From Pseudomonadota bacterium (GTDB lineage: Bacteria > Pseudomonadota > Alphaproteobacteria > UBA2136 > JAPKEQ01): a stretch of 64,000 nt of DNA. The notes beneath the pieces are model-generated. The model saw only the letters and a list, made by a program, of their open reading frames with translations, had not been told where the DNA came from and did not search any database. The position numbers and the translations under genes are program-made. Positions 49,696 through 59,031 of the stretch are shown piece by piece (within the stretch, counting starts at the first letter, position 1; every line of letters starts with the position of its first letter). The stretch lies in contig JAYZXF010000016.1 of the NCBI GenBank assembly GCA_036141575.1, positions 1-64,000 of the forward strand, in the 5' to 3' direction.

Positions 49696-50883
49696 TTATT
49701 CCAGCCCGTCCGTTAGGACTTGGCGTACTTTCCGTGCGGAAGGTTGAGCGTCGTAAGGGGCTGCAATGAACACTTTCACACAGTCCTTGACTCTGTCGCC
49801 TTCAGCTAAAATACGACTCACGGTATCACCGTTGCCGTTCACATAACCACGGAAATCCCAACCAGCATGCACAGCCTTACAGGCCACGTCAGCCCAGGAG
49901 GCATCCTTAATGGTGATGGGGTAGTCATTGGTATCAATGCCGCCCGCTTGGAAGTTATCGCGGTTCAGCGCATAAACACCAGGAGACAACGCCTCAGAAA
50001 CCAAAATACCGGGGTGGTAGTGGTCGGCAAGCACAGCAGATGTTGCGCCGTTTGTTTTCATATATGCCAGATCACGGTCAGCCGAAGCTTCAGCAATTAC
50101 CAAACCACGGTAAGCAAAGTTCTGCCGAATCCGATACACAATGGACGAAATCACATCGTCAGCATCTTTACGTGTCGGATCAGGGCAAAGAACCAGCACC
50201 ATGGCAGCACTGCGTACGTTGGCTTTTTCAAGATCACGCTCATCCGAGCCTGACCCACGGTAGCCTGTGGCGTTCATGTCGAGCTTTTTCGCAATGCTTT
50301 GCAGCTCGGCAGGCACGTTTTCAGCAAGAAACTGAATCTCGTGCTTCATCAAGTCGGGGTGCCCTTTGATTTGCTCAAGAAGGCTTTCAACGTAATGGGC
50401 CGTCCCTTGAACAGGAAGGCCAACAATCAGGATATGGTCTGTCATGTCCTTCCATTCCCATCTGTAAGTTTGTTTCAGTTCGCGTTGGTAGGAGTGATAC
50501 TCCGAATGATACGTCAGGATACCGGGCAACTGGAAGATGCCGTAAGTCCCGATCGCAATGGTTGTGAGCCGCCCAAAGGGGGTGGTCGCACTAATATCAC
50601 CGTAACCAACAGTGGTGAAGGTTGCCCAAGTGACCCAAATGGCGTCCATGGCTTTCACATCTAGGGTGAAAACCATAATCCACACATGTTTTAGGGTAAC
50701 CAGATACGCAACAAAAACATTGCCAACCATGTTCTCTGGAAGAAGTTCCAAGTACATGAACATGAGTGCGTGCGCCACGAAGGCAAACGCAACACGTTTA
50801 AAGCATTTGTTTCTGAGCTGAAGGTAGTCGTTGGGCTCAAGGTAGCGCTTCTCGAAGCGCTTCCGCCAAAAAAAGAGACTCAT
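49696..50883 (-). CDS. Potassium channel with cytoplasmic RCK/TrkA-N-like domain
   Basis: 395 aa from MSLFFWRKR (AAGGAG upstream). Membrane helices at about 28-48 and 54-75, pore helix and selectivity filter TVGYGD at 91-96, inner helix about 103-123. From about 147 a Rossmann-like domain (MTDHILIVGLPVQGTAHYVE) and a second lobe to the C-terminus, as in MthK/Kch-type channels gated by ligand or nucleotide. It borders the MotA/MotB-like operon and the Ter operon, so ion homeostasis under envelope stress is a plausible role. Strongly biased to GC-ending codons, as in cassettes. Confidence 0.9.
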   Translation of the reverse strand: MSLFFWRKRFEKRYLEPNDYLQLRNKCFKRVAFAFVAHALMFMYLELLPENMVGNVFVAYLVTLKHVWIMVFTLDVKAMDAIWVTWATFTTVGYGDISATTPFGRLTTIAIGTYGIFQLPGILTYHSEYHSYQRELKQTYRWEWKDMTDHILIVGLPVQGTAHYVESLLEQIKGHPDLMKHEIQFLAENVPAELQSIAKKLDMNATGYRGSGSDERDLEKANVRSAAMVLVLCPDPTRKDADDVISSIVYRIRQNFAYRGLVIAEASADRDLAYMKTNGATSAVLADHYHPGILVSEALSPGVYALNRDNFQAGGIDTNDYPITIKDASWADVACKAVHAGWDFRGYVNGNGDTVSRILAEGDRVKDCVKVFIAAPYDAQPSARKVRQVLTDGLE

Positions 50884-50953
50884 AAGACCTCTCCTTATAA
50901 TGACAGCGCAGCTTTCTACGCGTGATGAACGATTTAGATTACAAGATTTTTCC

Positions 50954-50982
50954 ACTATACAGATTTGTTGTATACACTTCAA
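50954..50982 (-). promoter_or_regulatory. K+ channel promoter with GTATAC in spacer
   Basis: TTGAAG - 17 nt - TATAGT on the minus strand; TGTATACA directly follows the -35. Confidence 0.6.
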
Positions 50983-51000
50983 GTCTTAAAAGAAATTCTC

Positions 51001-51029
51001 CTTGATTTTAGAATTTTAATACCTATATA
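51001..51029 (+). promoter_or_regulatory. Sigma-32-like promoter of lipoprotein gene
   Basis: CCTTGATT - 14 nt - CCTATATA. Confidence 0.5.
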
Positions 51030-51076
51030 TAGCTTAATTCCCCTCACCTTCTCTCCCGTTAAAAAGGTTAACTCTT

Positions 51077-51631
51077 ATGAAACACCTTCTTTTTGCTCTT
51101 GCAGCTTTTGGCCTGCTCACCGCTTGTGACACCTCAACCAAACAAGACGCGCAGCAGATTCACATCTCTGGGCCAGCCACAGTTTCTGAAGAAGATCCTG
51201 TTCGGACATTCCTCAAAGTGAAGTTTGCCCACGTGCAATACTGCGTGCAAACCTTTGGCGTTGAAACGGCATGTACAATGGCCAGATCTGGCCACATGCC
51301 GCAGGATGCCGAAGCGATCTACGCAGAACTGAAACGGCTTGCAAAGGCTCCCAATGAAAGCTTTCAGCAGTTTTTGGTTGAAGGCCCCCAAGAGCTCACA
51401 CAGCCTGGCCAAGTCCAAACCTACGCAAGGTATCACGTCGATGGCCTTGAAGGTTCAACTCTGCACAAAGTCTGGCATGTCATCCTTGCCAGCGACGAAG
51501 GCACCACCATCACAAAGGACGTGTACTCTTTCAGCGTCCATGGCGTAAAAGACCTCTCCAGGGGAGAGCGCAAAGCCATCAACCGTCAGGTTGGGGCCAA
51601 CATTACGGCAGCTGTTCAGGCACTCCAATAA
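51077..51631 (+). CDS. Predicted lipoprotein, 184 aa
   Basis: ATG after AAAAGG. Lipoprotein signal MKHLLFALAAFGLLTAC with the acylated Cys at 17, followed by D18, which in enterobacteria favours inner-membrane retention. The mature part has two Cys (VQYCVQTFGVETACTMA), a helical middle and a beta C-terminal half. It is divergent from the K+ channel and convergent with the MotA/MotB-like operon, so it may act with them in the envelope. Unknown family. Confidence 0.85.
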   Translation: MKHLLFALAAFGLLTACDTSTKQDAQQIHISGPATVSEEDPVRTFLKVKFAHVQYCVQTFGVETACTMARSGHMPQDAEAIYAELKRLAKAPNESFQQFLVEGPQELTQPGQVQTYARYHVDGLEGSTLHKVWHVILASDEGTTITKDVYSFSVHGVKDLSRGERKAINRQVGANITAAVQALQ

Positions 51632-51644
51632 GCGATAAAACATG

Positions 51645-51675
51645 AAAAAGGCACCCAACAGGGTGCCTTTTTCTT
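51645..51675. terminator. Bidirectional terminator
   Basis: AAAAAGGCACCC/GGGTGCCTTTTT; CGAT in the plus-strand spacer. Confidence 0.85.
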
Positions 51676-52841
51676 TAGCGTCGATCAGAGTCCTCTTTGA
51701 GGATTCCAGGAAGAATAACACCACCAAAGCTGCCTTCGCTGCTTGCGGTTCCGTTATCCGTCATGGAGTTCAGCTGGTCCAAAGTAATGGCGCCAGACTC
51801 AAGAAGTTCTAGAAGCATGGCAAGTCCTCGTTCAGAGCCTTGACCACCGTTTCCGCCTTCGACTCCGTCAGCATCGCCCTCACCTTCTGATTCTCCATCT
51901 CCCTCTTCTTGTTGAGGGTCTAGAAGCTCATAAGGTGGCATTCCCGGCAGGGAAATGAGCGGTGCGCGGTTGAAGGTTCTTGACTCGAACTCTTCCAGTT
52001 TGGTGATAAAGATGATATCTGCCTGAAGCTTCAGCTCTGTCTCATCCCAAATGGTCAGAGAAGCTGTCTTCACCTCTTCGACCATAGCTCTCAGCAGAGG
52101 CTCAAGGTCAGAGGCATAAGCTGGCAGCAGGTCATGTCCAAGAAACTTTTCAAGGGCAATGGCAAAGTCTTGCACTTTAAGCTCACCATTTACCAGTTTC
52201 CAGTACACATCAAATGGCAGGCCATCTTCATGTAAAAGTTCTTGCAATACGGTTGTATCAATCGGTGTCTCATAAGAGGCAATCCGATCCAGCACCACGT
52301 CCCCAGCCTCGTTGCTTGCAATTGAGCAATAACGCGGGAAAGTTTCGCCAAATACAGCTGTGTTAGACAACAGCAGACCAATACGCTCTTCACCGCCCAG
52401 CTCATCCTGAACAGGATCAACATTCACCGTGAAGATGTTTTTCTTGGCCACCAGCGCAGGGACTTCTCTGCCGTTCAACTCAATGGTCGACTCTTCCATA
52501 ATCAGAAGGCCGTCTTGGTCAAACGCCAGCATAGGGCAAGCCCCATGTGGCATCCCTCGCCCTGTATTTTCATACAGAGTCGGCATTGAGGCACCCAGAG
52601 CCATTTGCAAAATAAAGGTCACACCGGCAACCACCGCCAAAGCCACGCCCCAAAAGCCTCTGCGATAACGCAGAACAATGTAAACGAGGCCAGCAAAGGT
52701 CACGCCAGTCATCGCCATCACACCAAAGGTGAAAGGGTCGCCGTATTCTTTTAGAAAGATGCTCCAGAGGTAACCAATTTCGGCATCCCCTGAAAACACG
52801 CTACGCCAATAGGTTGGCGACGTTAGGATTTGCCAGAACAT
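51675..52841 (-). CDS. Unknown membrane protein, fourth gene of MotA/MotB-like operon
   Basis: 388 aa from MFWQILTS (GAGGAG upstream), 13 nt after the preceding stop. Two or three N-terminal helices (about 33-52 and 59-78, FTFGVMAMTGVTFAGLVYIV and GVALAVVAGVTFILQMALGA), then a soluble domain of ~180 residues (VNVDPVQDELGGEERIGLLLSNTAVF.., IWDETELKLQADIIFITKLEEFESRTF) and a Gly/Glu/Asp-rich low-complexity tail ending near an LLELLESGAITLDQLN helix. The membrane-plus-periplasmic-type layout suggests a scaffold. Unrecognised family. Confidence 0.78.
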   Translation of the reverse strand: MFWQILTSPTYWRSVFSGDAEIGYLWSIFLKEYGDPFTFGVMAMTGVTFAGLVYIVLRYRRGFWGVALAVVAGVTFILQMALGASMPTLYENTGRGMPHGACPMLAFDQDGLLIMEESTIELNGREVPALVAKKNIFTVNVDPVQDELGGEERIGLLLSNTAVFGETFPRYCSIASNEAGDVVLDRIASYETPIDTTVLQELLHEDGLPFDVYWKLVNGELKVQDFAIALEKFLGHDLLPAYASDLEPLLRAMVEEVKTASLTIWDETELKLQADIIFITKLEEFESRTFNRAPLISLPGMPPYELLDPQQEEGDGESEGEGDADGVEGGNGGQGSERGLAMLLELLESGAITLDQLNSMTDNGTASSEGSFGGVILPGILKEDSDRR

Positions 52842-52854
52842 CACTGACTCCTCA

Positions 52855-53658
52855 TTATTGATAACGCTGCACAACAAAGGGGTACTGGGTCGTCGTATCG
52901 ATCGACTCAGGAACCAACTCATTGTTTGCGTCAATGGTGAAAGAAACCAGTGTCACCTCACGGGGTGCACGGGATGTTATTGAGATTTCCTTTTGCCCTT
53001 TATAAACCTCCACTTCACTCTCCTGGCCTTCATTGAAAACAATAAAGCCACTCACGCGAGTTATGTGGGATTCATCAAACAGCTCAGGGCGGAACAAGTC
53101 AGCGTTAATGACATACCGGCCCGGAGGCAGGAATGCATATTGGCTAAGCAGTTGTTCTGCACGCACGGTGGTATAGATGGGGTCACCCGTACCTTCATGC
53201 GTTTGATTCACAGAGCCCCGATCATCGGGTGTATGAATCATCAAGCTGTCTGTATCAGCAATACGGTGATTATAAACCACCTCCTTGCCATGTGGCGTAA
53301 TGCGCATCATCCAGAGGTCCACATCACTTGTGGCGCATTCTGGCGGAAGCTTTCTGGGGTTAAATCCAGAATCTCCAATCTGCGGGCATCGTTCGCCAAT
53401 TTTTAGGGCATAAGCGTCATTCAGGTTGCCATCCCAGCTAATCTGCGCGCGCAGAGCCACACGGCCCGGACGTTCAGCAAGAGCTGTATCTTCCGCGCCC
53501 AATGTGTCACTCACTTTCGCGAAATACACAAGGATCAAAGAAGCAGCAACAATCAGCAGCCCAAAAAACAGAACCCATTTTTGGTCCAGCAGGGCTTTAA
53601 TGTTGTTATTGGCTTCAGCCTCATTAGAGGCCGTTCCAAAACGTGTTCGACGTCTCAT
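52855..53658 (-). CDS. Single-pass membrane protein, paralogue of MotB-like protein
   Basis: 267 aa from MRRRTRF (GGAGG upstream). One TM helix at about 28-48, then a periplasmic-type domain. The C-terminal 35 residues (VTLVSFTIDANNELVPESID, then TTTQ) match the C-terminus of the preceding gene's product (TVLSFEVDENGKIIPDSID, then RETQ), and the PPGRYVINADLFRPELFD block aligns with APGHYSFNIVLDESFQD, so the two proteins are duplicates. It lacks the Asp pair before the TM. Unknown function. Confidence 0.8.
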   Translation of the reverse strand: MRRRTRFGTASNEAEANNNIKALLDQKWVLFFGLLIVAASLILVYFAKVSDTLGAEDTALAERPGRVALRAQISWDGNLNDAYALKIGERCPQIGDSGFNPRKLPPECATSDVDLWMMRITPHGKEVVYNHRIADTDSLMIHTPDDRGSVNQTHEGTGDPIYTTVRAEQLLSQYAFLPPGRYVINADLFRPELFDESHITRVSGFIVFNEGQESEVEVYKGQKEISITSRAPREVTLVSFTIDANNELVPESIDTTTQYPFVVQRYQ

Positions 53659-53716
53659 TGAGACCTCCATAGAGAGGGAAAGAAAGCACCGCCACAAACG
53701 CGGCGGTGCGCAGTGT

Positions 53717-54649
53717 TTATTGAATCAAGGGTTTGATACTGACTTGCGTCTCACGGTCAATGCTATCCGGAATGATTTTGCCATTTTCATCAACCTCAAA
53801 GCTCAGAACAGTGCGTTCAAGCATATCATCCAGGCTGGTAAACGTAACAATATCATTAAACAGAACAGTTTCCTGATCTGTCCCTTCAAACACCACAAGG
53901 TAAACCTCAAACGACACGGGCCAAGTTGGCATCGCGGGCTTAAAGTTATAGTTTGGAACCTGCATCTTCCACAGCATGTCCTGAAAACTTTCGTCCAGTA
54001 CAATGTTAAAGCTGTAGTGACCAGGCGCCAAGAACTTGTGGCGGTACGTCATTTCTTCCGTACGCATAGGTTGGTACAAGGGGGCGCTGTTATAGCCATC
54101 CCCTGAACGTCTCGGCGTGAAAGGCCGGCCATGAGTTGGGTTACTGTTCAAGTAAGCCGGAACACTGTAAGCAAACGCACCTTCAGCACTGGGGAGCTTA
54201 TTGGGAGAGTCAAGGCTCAACACATCGTAAACCGTACCATCAGGCGTGGTGTAACGTGCGTAAAGGTCTTGGTCTACAATAATGCATTCCACAGGACGCT
54301 TCAGATAGATCTCACGGTATTCTTCTTTAATGAAGGGCGTACCTTCAACAAAGTGGCTTAAATCACCAAGCCAGTGGCCATCAATTTCACGAGGGCATTG
54401 CCCTTCGCGTACATAACCACCTTCTTGGCCATAACCTGAACGCGCCTCAAAACGAAGCGCAATCCCCGGAGCCCAGCTTGACGCAGGGCCGCCACCAGCT
54501 TCACCCTTGGAAAACAGCACCAAAAGAGCAACAACAATAATCAGCAGGATGAAGATCATGGCTGACAACAAGTCATCCATCACCGCATCTTGTTCTGCCT
54601 CATTGTCATTATTCCCCCAGTGCCGTCCAAAAGACCGCTGGTGTATCAT
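53717..54649 (-). CDS. MotB/ExbD/ZorB-like single-pass membrane protein
   Basis: 310 aa from MIHQRSF, whose ATG overlaps the MotA-like stop (ATGA). Acidic N-terminus with D25-D26 just before the only TM helix (DDLLSAMIFILLIIVVALLVLF), the arrangement of the proton-carrying Asp in MotB, ExbD and ZorB. No OmpA-type peptidoglycan-binding domain is evident; the periplasmic part is a beta-rich domain shared with the next gene product. Order and coupling with the MotA-like gene support a stator-like complex. Confidence 0.78.
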   Translation of the reverse strand: MIHQRSFGRHWGNNDNEAEQDAVMDDLLSAMIFILLIIVVALLVLFSKGEAGGGPASSWAPGIALRFEARSGYGQEGGYVREGQCPREIDGHWLGDLSHFVEGTPFIKEEYREIYLKRPVECIIVDQDLYARYTTPDGTVYDVLSLDSPNKLPSAEGAFAYSVPAYLNSNPTHGRPFTPRRSGDGYNSAPLYQPMRTEEMTYRHKFLAPGHYSFNIVLDESFQDMLWKMQVPNYNFKPAMPTWPVSFEVYLVVFEGTDQETVLFNDIVTFTSLDDMLERTVLSFEVDENGKIIPDSIDRETQVSIKPLIQ

Positions 54650-55419
54650 GACGCATGCGTCTCCTTGCCAGCACCATTCATCCAAGCAAGAAAGCCGGAA
54701 GAATAGAGCTCCAAGTGCAAGTCATTCGCAATGTCTTGGACAGTGCGCTCGGTACGGTCAATGGCATGACCAATGAAAACCGAACCAAACAGCAGACCAG
54801 CAAGCGTACTCATGATCGCAAGACCAAGGTACTCAAACATCATCACCACAAACTGGAAAACAGCTTCTGTTTCACCAGAGGCCATGATGTCTGCGCCAGC
54901 AGTTGCCAGACGAATACCGACATAAGTCCCCACGATACCGTAGGTCAGAAGGTTGCGTTTTACCCAATGGATTCCTTTGGCGCGTTGCGCATGCTTTGTG
55001 GCGTACCAATCCAGCAGGACCAGGTCATCCACTTCCACATCCTTTTGTCCACGCAGCCCTTGCAACTTTGCAAGAACTTGAGCCAAAAAGGTGTTCTTTT
55101 CCTTGTCATTCAGCGTGTCAGTGTCCAAAGCGAGCTTATAGCCCTCTTCTCCGCCACTCACTTGCTGTTTGACTTTGGCCAGCAGAGCCACTTCACGATC
55201 CACCATAGCTTGGTACGGCAAAACCTGAAAAAGCGCTGCGCCAAGGAAGATCAGTGCCATGGCACCAATCCAGACGTGGGTCAGCATGTCATCTGGCAGG
55301 ATCAGGTCAAACAGACCAAAAATCGAGCCGCCAATGAAGAATCCAAGCACCATCAGTGCTTTCAATATCAGTTGATTTCGTGCCGTTTTGAGATAGGCAC
55401 CATTTTGTACAGAATTCAT
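54646..55419 (-). CDS. MotA/TolQ/ExbB/ZorA-like proton-channel protein
   Basis: 257 aa; AAGGAG before the ATG. Four TM helices at about 18-40, 46-66, 156-176 and 197-218, with a ~90-residue cytoplasmic loop between the second and third. The GIVGTYVGIRLATAG and LGLAIMSTLAGLLFGSVFIG segments fit the conserved core of the MotA/TolQ/ExbB family. First gene of a four-gene operon (proton channel, MotB-like, its paralogue, membrane scaffold). Not flagellar: no other motility genes are nearby. Zorya defence ZorA is a formal alternative, but no ZorC/D/E follows. Confidence 0.78.
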   Translation of the reverse strand: MNSVQNGAYLKTARNQLILKALMVLGFFIGGSIFGLFDLILPDDMLTHVWIGAMALIFLGAALFQVLPYQAMVDREVALLAKVKQQVSGGEEGYKLALDTDTLNDKEKNTFLAQVLAKLQGLRGQKDVEVDDLVLLDWYATKHAQRAKGIHWVKRNLLTYGIVGTYVGIRLATAGADIMASGETEAVFQFVVMMFEYLGLAIMSTLAGLLFGSVFIGHAIDRTERTVQDIANDLHLELYSSGFLAWMNGAGKETHAS

Positions 55420-55815
55420 CTTAGTGTCTCCTTATAAGAGAGAGGATGATGCGCGAAAATGCGCAAAAGACAGATTCAGATGCATAAATTGCATACAATG
55501 CTCTCATTTAATATGTATACTGTCAAGCCGTTAGATTTATAAAACGTGCATTAAGCCTCTGCTTTCGTGCTCAAATGCTCTTCATATTCACATTTAATTG
55601 AATTGAAAAATCTTAGAAAAAATCTCCATATCTGATTGACAAAACAAGCATTGTATACTAAAGGTGGCATTGTACACGCATCTGCATACAGTTTTTTATA
55701 GTGCATTCCTTGTGAATCGGTAACGATTAACATGCTGTACACTCGTGCCATCACCTCTAGGTGCATGGCTTTCATTGCCCCTTGTGGGTTTCTCACTACT
55801 ATAAGGAGTTCCATC
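55420..55815. promoter_or_regulatory. Divergent regulatory region between proton-channel and Ter operons
   Basis: No gene. AT-rich, with two GTATAC motifs (55515-55520 and 55653-55658), two TTGACA boxes in opposite orientation (near 55520 on the minus strand and 55636-55641 on the plus strand), and a TGCATAAATTGCATAC inverted repeat. Positions of the -10 elements are ambiguous. Probably controls both operons. Confidence 0.5.
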
Positions 55816-56385
55816 ATGGAATTTTCGCTTGAAGAAAAACCGTCCTTCGTTCTGCAGGAAAAGAAACCGTTCTATTTCGGCCTGGGCTGGGACTGTTCGT
55901 TTGACGTGGACCTGATCGCTGTTGTTCTGACCGATGGCAAACTGACCGGCACGCCGGACTTTGTCTATTACGGTAACCAGAGCCACGGTTCTGGCGGTGT
56001 CCAGCTGAGCGATGACGCCCAAGACGGCGGCGGCGATGACGGTGATGATGAATTCGCAATCATCGACGTGTCGAAGCTGCAACCGAACCAAAGCGTTGCC
56101 ATCGTGGTCAACATTGCGAACGGCGCCAAAGAAGGCAAGAACTTCAGCCAGATCGGCAACCCGTATGTGCGGGTTTGTGACGGTTCGGATGAAAACTCGC
56201 CGGAACTGCGCAAGTTTACCCTGTCCAAGGGCGCAACCAAGACCGATGTTGCCATCGAATTCGGCCGCATTGAGTGCGTGAACGGCGACTGGTCCTTCAA
56301 CGGTACCGGCGCTGCTCTGGGCACCAATGGTGAGGTGATTCCGATTGCCAACAAATATGGCGCCGGCTTCAACCCGAACGCCTAA
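55816..56385 (+). CDS. TerD-family protein (Ca2+-binding, stress/tellurite-resistance type)
   Basis: 189 aa; ATG after AAGGAG. TerD pattern throughout: FGLGWDCSFDVDLIAVVLTDGKL, DFVYYGNQ, acidic loop DDAQDGGGDDGDDE (residues 66-79, where Ca2+ ligands lie), DVSKLQPNQSVAIVVNI, and a final GDWSFNGTGAALGTNG. TerD proteins act in membrane-linked stress complexes with TerB/TerC. Cytoplasmic, no signal. First gene of a TerD-TerB-TerD unit opposite the proton-channel operon. Confidence 0.92.
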   Translation: MEFSLEEKPSFVLQEKKPFYFGLGWDCSFDVDLIAVVLTDGKLTGTPDFVYYGNQSHGSGGVQLSDDAQDGGGDDGDDEFAIIDVSKLQPNQSVAIVVNIANGAKEGKNFSQIGNPYVRVCDGSDENSPELRKFTLSKGATKTDVAIEFGRIECVNGDWSFNGTGAALGTNGEVIPIANKYGAGFNPNA

Positions 56386-56398
56386 TTCTCGCGAACAG

Positions 56399-56420
56399 GG
56401 TGCAGGTTTTCCTGCACCCT
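56399..56420 (+). terminator. Attenuator-like hairpin inside Ter operon
   Basis: GGGTGCAGG/CCTGCACCC with only a short T-poor tail; may reduce, not stop, transcription. Confidence 0.5.
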
Positions 56421-56453
56421 TCCATTCACCCCTAACACCAAAGGAGGCTAACC

Positions 56454-57086
56454 ATGTTCAGTGGTCTCGGCCGAAAACTAAAAGGGCTTGCCAACATTGG
56501 TGTGGGTAAGCTAGAGGAGCTGATTGGCCAAATCGGTGACTTGGATGAAAAAGACCGGCAAATGATAGAGCACGCTGTTGCTGTTGCTGCTGGTCTGACT
56601 GCTGGCGCAAATGGCCAGCTGAAGCCTGAAGAGGCTGAAAAGATCCAAGTGATTATCAGCTTGCATAAGCTGACAAAAGGCTTTGACGGCGCTCAATTTA
56701 TGGCAACTGTCACTGAGGTTGTCAAAAATGTGGAAATGGTGAGCATGGATTTTGCGCTCAGCAACTATGCTGATGACGTGAATGTGCTGAAAAGCATCCC
56801 TGCTCTTGCCAATGTGTCTGGCCAACTGTGTGTTGAAATCGCCTCTGCGGATGGCGACTTTGATGCAGACGAAGCCGAAGTTGTGAAAACAATCTTCGAA
56901 AAAATTGGTTTGAACCCAAATGAGTTCCCCAAGCTTCGTGATGCGTTGGACCAAGCTGCGGCTTGGAACCAAAGCCCAGCAGCACCCACTCCTCCTCCGC
57001 AGCAAACCCGGCCAACACCGCCGGCAGCACCTGCACCTTCAACCCCTCCTGCAAGCACACCTGACGACGACGATCCGTGGTCGTAA
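56454..57086 (+). CDS. TerB-family protein with proline-rich tail
   Basis: 210 aa; ATG after AAAGGAGG. Helical TerB-like domain about 10-165: DLDEKDRQMIEHAVAVAAGL, then ASADGDFDADEAEVVKTIFE (the ADG-x-x-(D/E)-x-x-E acidic turn of TerB). A Pro-rich flexible tail (172-205) ending DDDDPWS follows, probably a partner-binding or membrane-proximal linker. In known Ter systems TerB bridges TerD and membrane components; here the membrane partner could be the tail-anchored TerD or the proton-channel proteins. Confidence 0.85.
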   Translation: MFSGLGRKLKGLANIGVGKLEELIGQIGDLDEKDRQMIEHAVAVAAGLTAGANGQLKPEEAEKIQVIISLHKLTKGFDGAQFMATVTEVVKNVEMVSMDFALSNYADDVNVLKSIPALANVSGQLCVEIASADGDFDADEAEVVKTIFEKIGLNPNEFPKLRDALDQAAAWNQSPAAPTPPPQQTRPTPPAAPAPSTPPASTPDDDDPWS

Positions 57087-57125
57087 GCTTGCGTAACTTC
57101 CCTCTAACCTGAAAAGGACTTCAAC

Positions 57126-57812
57126 ATGTTTGAACTTCAGGAAAAACAATCCTTCGACCTTACAGAAAAGGCCTCTGGCGCCACGCAGTTCTATGTCGGC
57201 GGCGGCTGGCAAGCCCCGAGCGGCAGCTGGGACTTGGACTTCAGTGCGATTGCGATCCATGACAATGGCTCGACATCCATGGCCTATTATGGCGGAAAGT
57301 CTATCCTGGGCGGCGCAATTTGCTGTGGTGATGACGAGCAGTCTGGTGGTGACGGCGTGGGCGACGATGAACATATCCTCATCGACACCAGCCGTATCCC
57401 TGCTGATGTGAACAAGGTGGCTCTGGTTGCCAACATTTACAGCGGCGGCACCTTTGGCGAAATCAAAAAGGCCTATATGCGGATCTGTAACGGATCCAGC
57501 GAAACGGCCCCGGAGCTTTTCCGCTTCCCGCTGGTGAACAACCTGTCGGGCAAGGCTGTGGAATTTGGCTTTTTGAAGCGCACCGACAGCGGTTGGGAAT
57601 TTGAAGCCACTGGCGTTGAAATCCCCAATGGCAGCCGTCTGGACAACATTCGTCCGCGCTACGGTTCCGGTGGTGGTCGCCGGCGTTCTGCACCGTCCAG
57701 CTCTGCTGGTTCGACTGCAGCACCGCAGGCCTCTTCCGGCGGCAGCAGCGCTCTGCCCATCATTCTGGTGGTGGCAGCAGCCGTTGCGGCGGCAGCATTC
57801 TTCTTGCTGTAA
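57126..57812 (+). CDS. Tail-anchored TerD-family protein
   Basis: 228 aa; ATG after AAAAGGA. TerD domain about 15-180: SWDLDFSAIAIHDNGS, MAYYGGK, a Cys- and Asp-rich loop (CCGDDEQSGGDGVGDDE), DTSRIPADVNKVALVANI, GWEFEATG. Then a Gly/Arg/Ser-rich linker and a single C-terminal TM helix (209-228, ALPIILVVAAAVAAAAFFLL), an unusual addition to TerD that would tether it to the inner membrane. The Cys pair in the Ca2+ loop is also unusual. Confidence 0.9.
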   Translation: MFELQEKQSFDLTEKASGATQFYVGGGWQAPSGSWDLDFSAIAIHDNGSTSMAYYGGKSILGGAICCGDDEQSGGDGVGDDEHILIDTSRIPADVNKVALVANIYSGGTFGEIKKAYMRICNGSSETAPELFRFPLVNNLSGKAVEFGFLKRTDSGWEFEATGVEIPNGSRLDNIRPRYGSGGGRRRSAPSSSAGSTAAPQASSGGSSALPIILVVAAAVAAAAFFLL

Positions 57813-57844
57813 CAGCCCCTGCTGAAAAATCGACCCAATGAAAG

Positions 57845-57873
57845 AAACCCCTGCGTAAAGCAGGGGTTTTTTC
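57845..57873. terminator. Bidirectional terminator between terD and nrdF
   Basis: AAACCCCTGC/GCAGGGGTTTTTT; TCGA in the spacer. Confidence 0.85.
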
Positions 57874-57890
57874 GTGGTGTTTCCTGAGAA

Positions 57891-58916
<1,026 letters not shown>

Positions 58917-59031
58917 TTATTTTTCCTAAAACGTTCTCTATGAGATGAGATTTTGCTTTGGTGAAGCTGCGCCGAGTACTTCTCTCGTACTTCAGCAGCA
59001 AACCAAACAAAAGGTCACTCTTAGAGGGCGT

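Noticed and set aside
49696-55419. Classical Zorya defence system
   Set aside because: ZorA- and ZorB-like proteins are plausible, but no ZorC/ZorD helicase or ZorE nuclease is present and the gene partners differ.
54649-55419. Flagellar MotAB stator
   Set aside because: No OmpA/peptidoglycan-binding domain in the MotB-like protein, an unusual extra paralogue, and no flagellar genes nearby.
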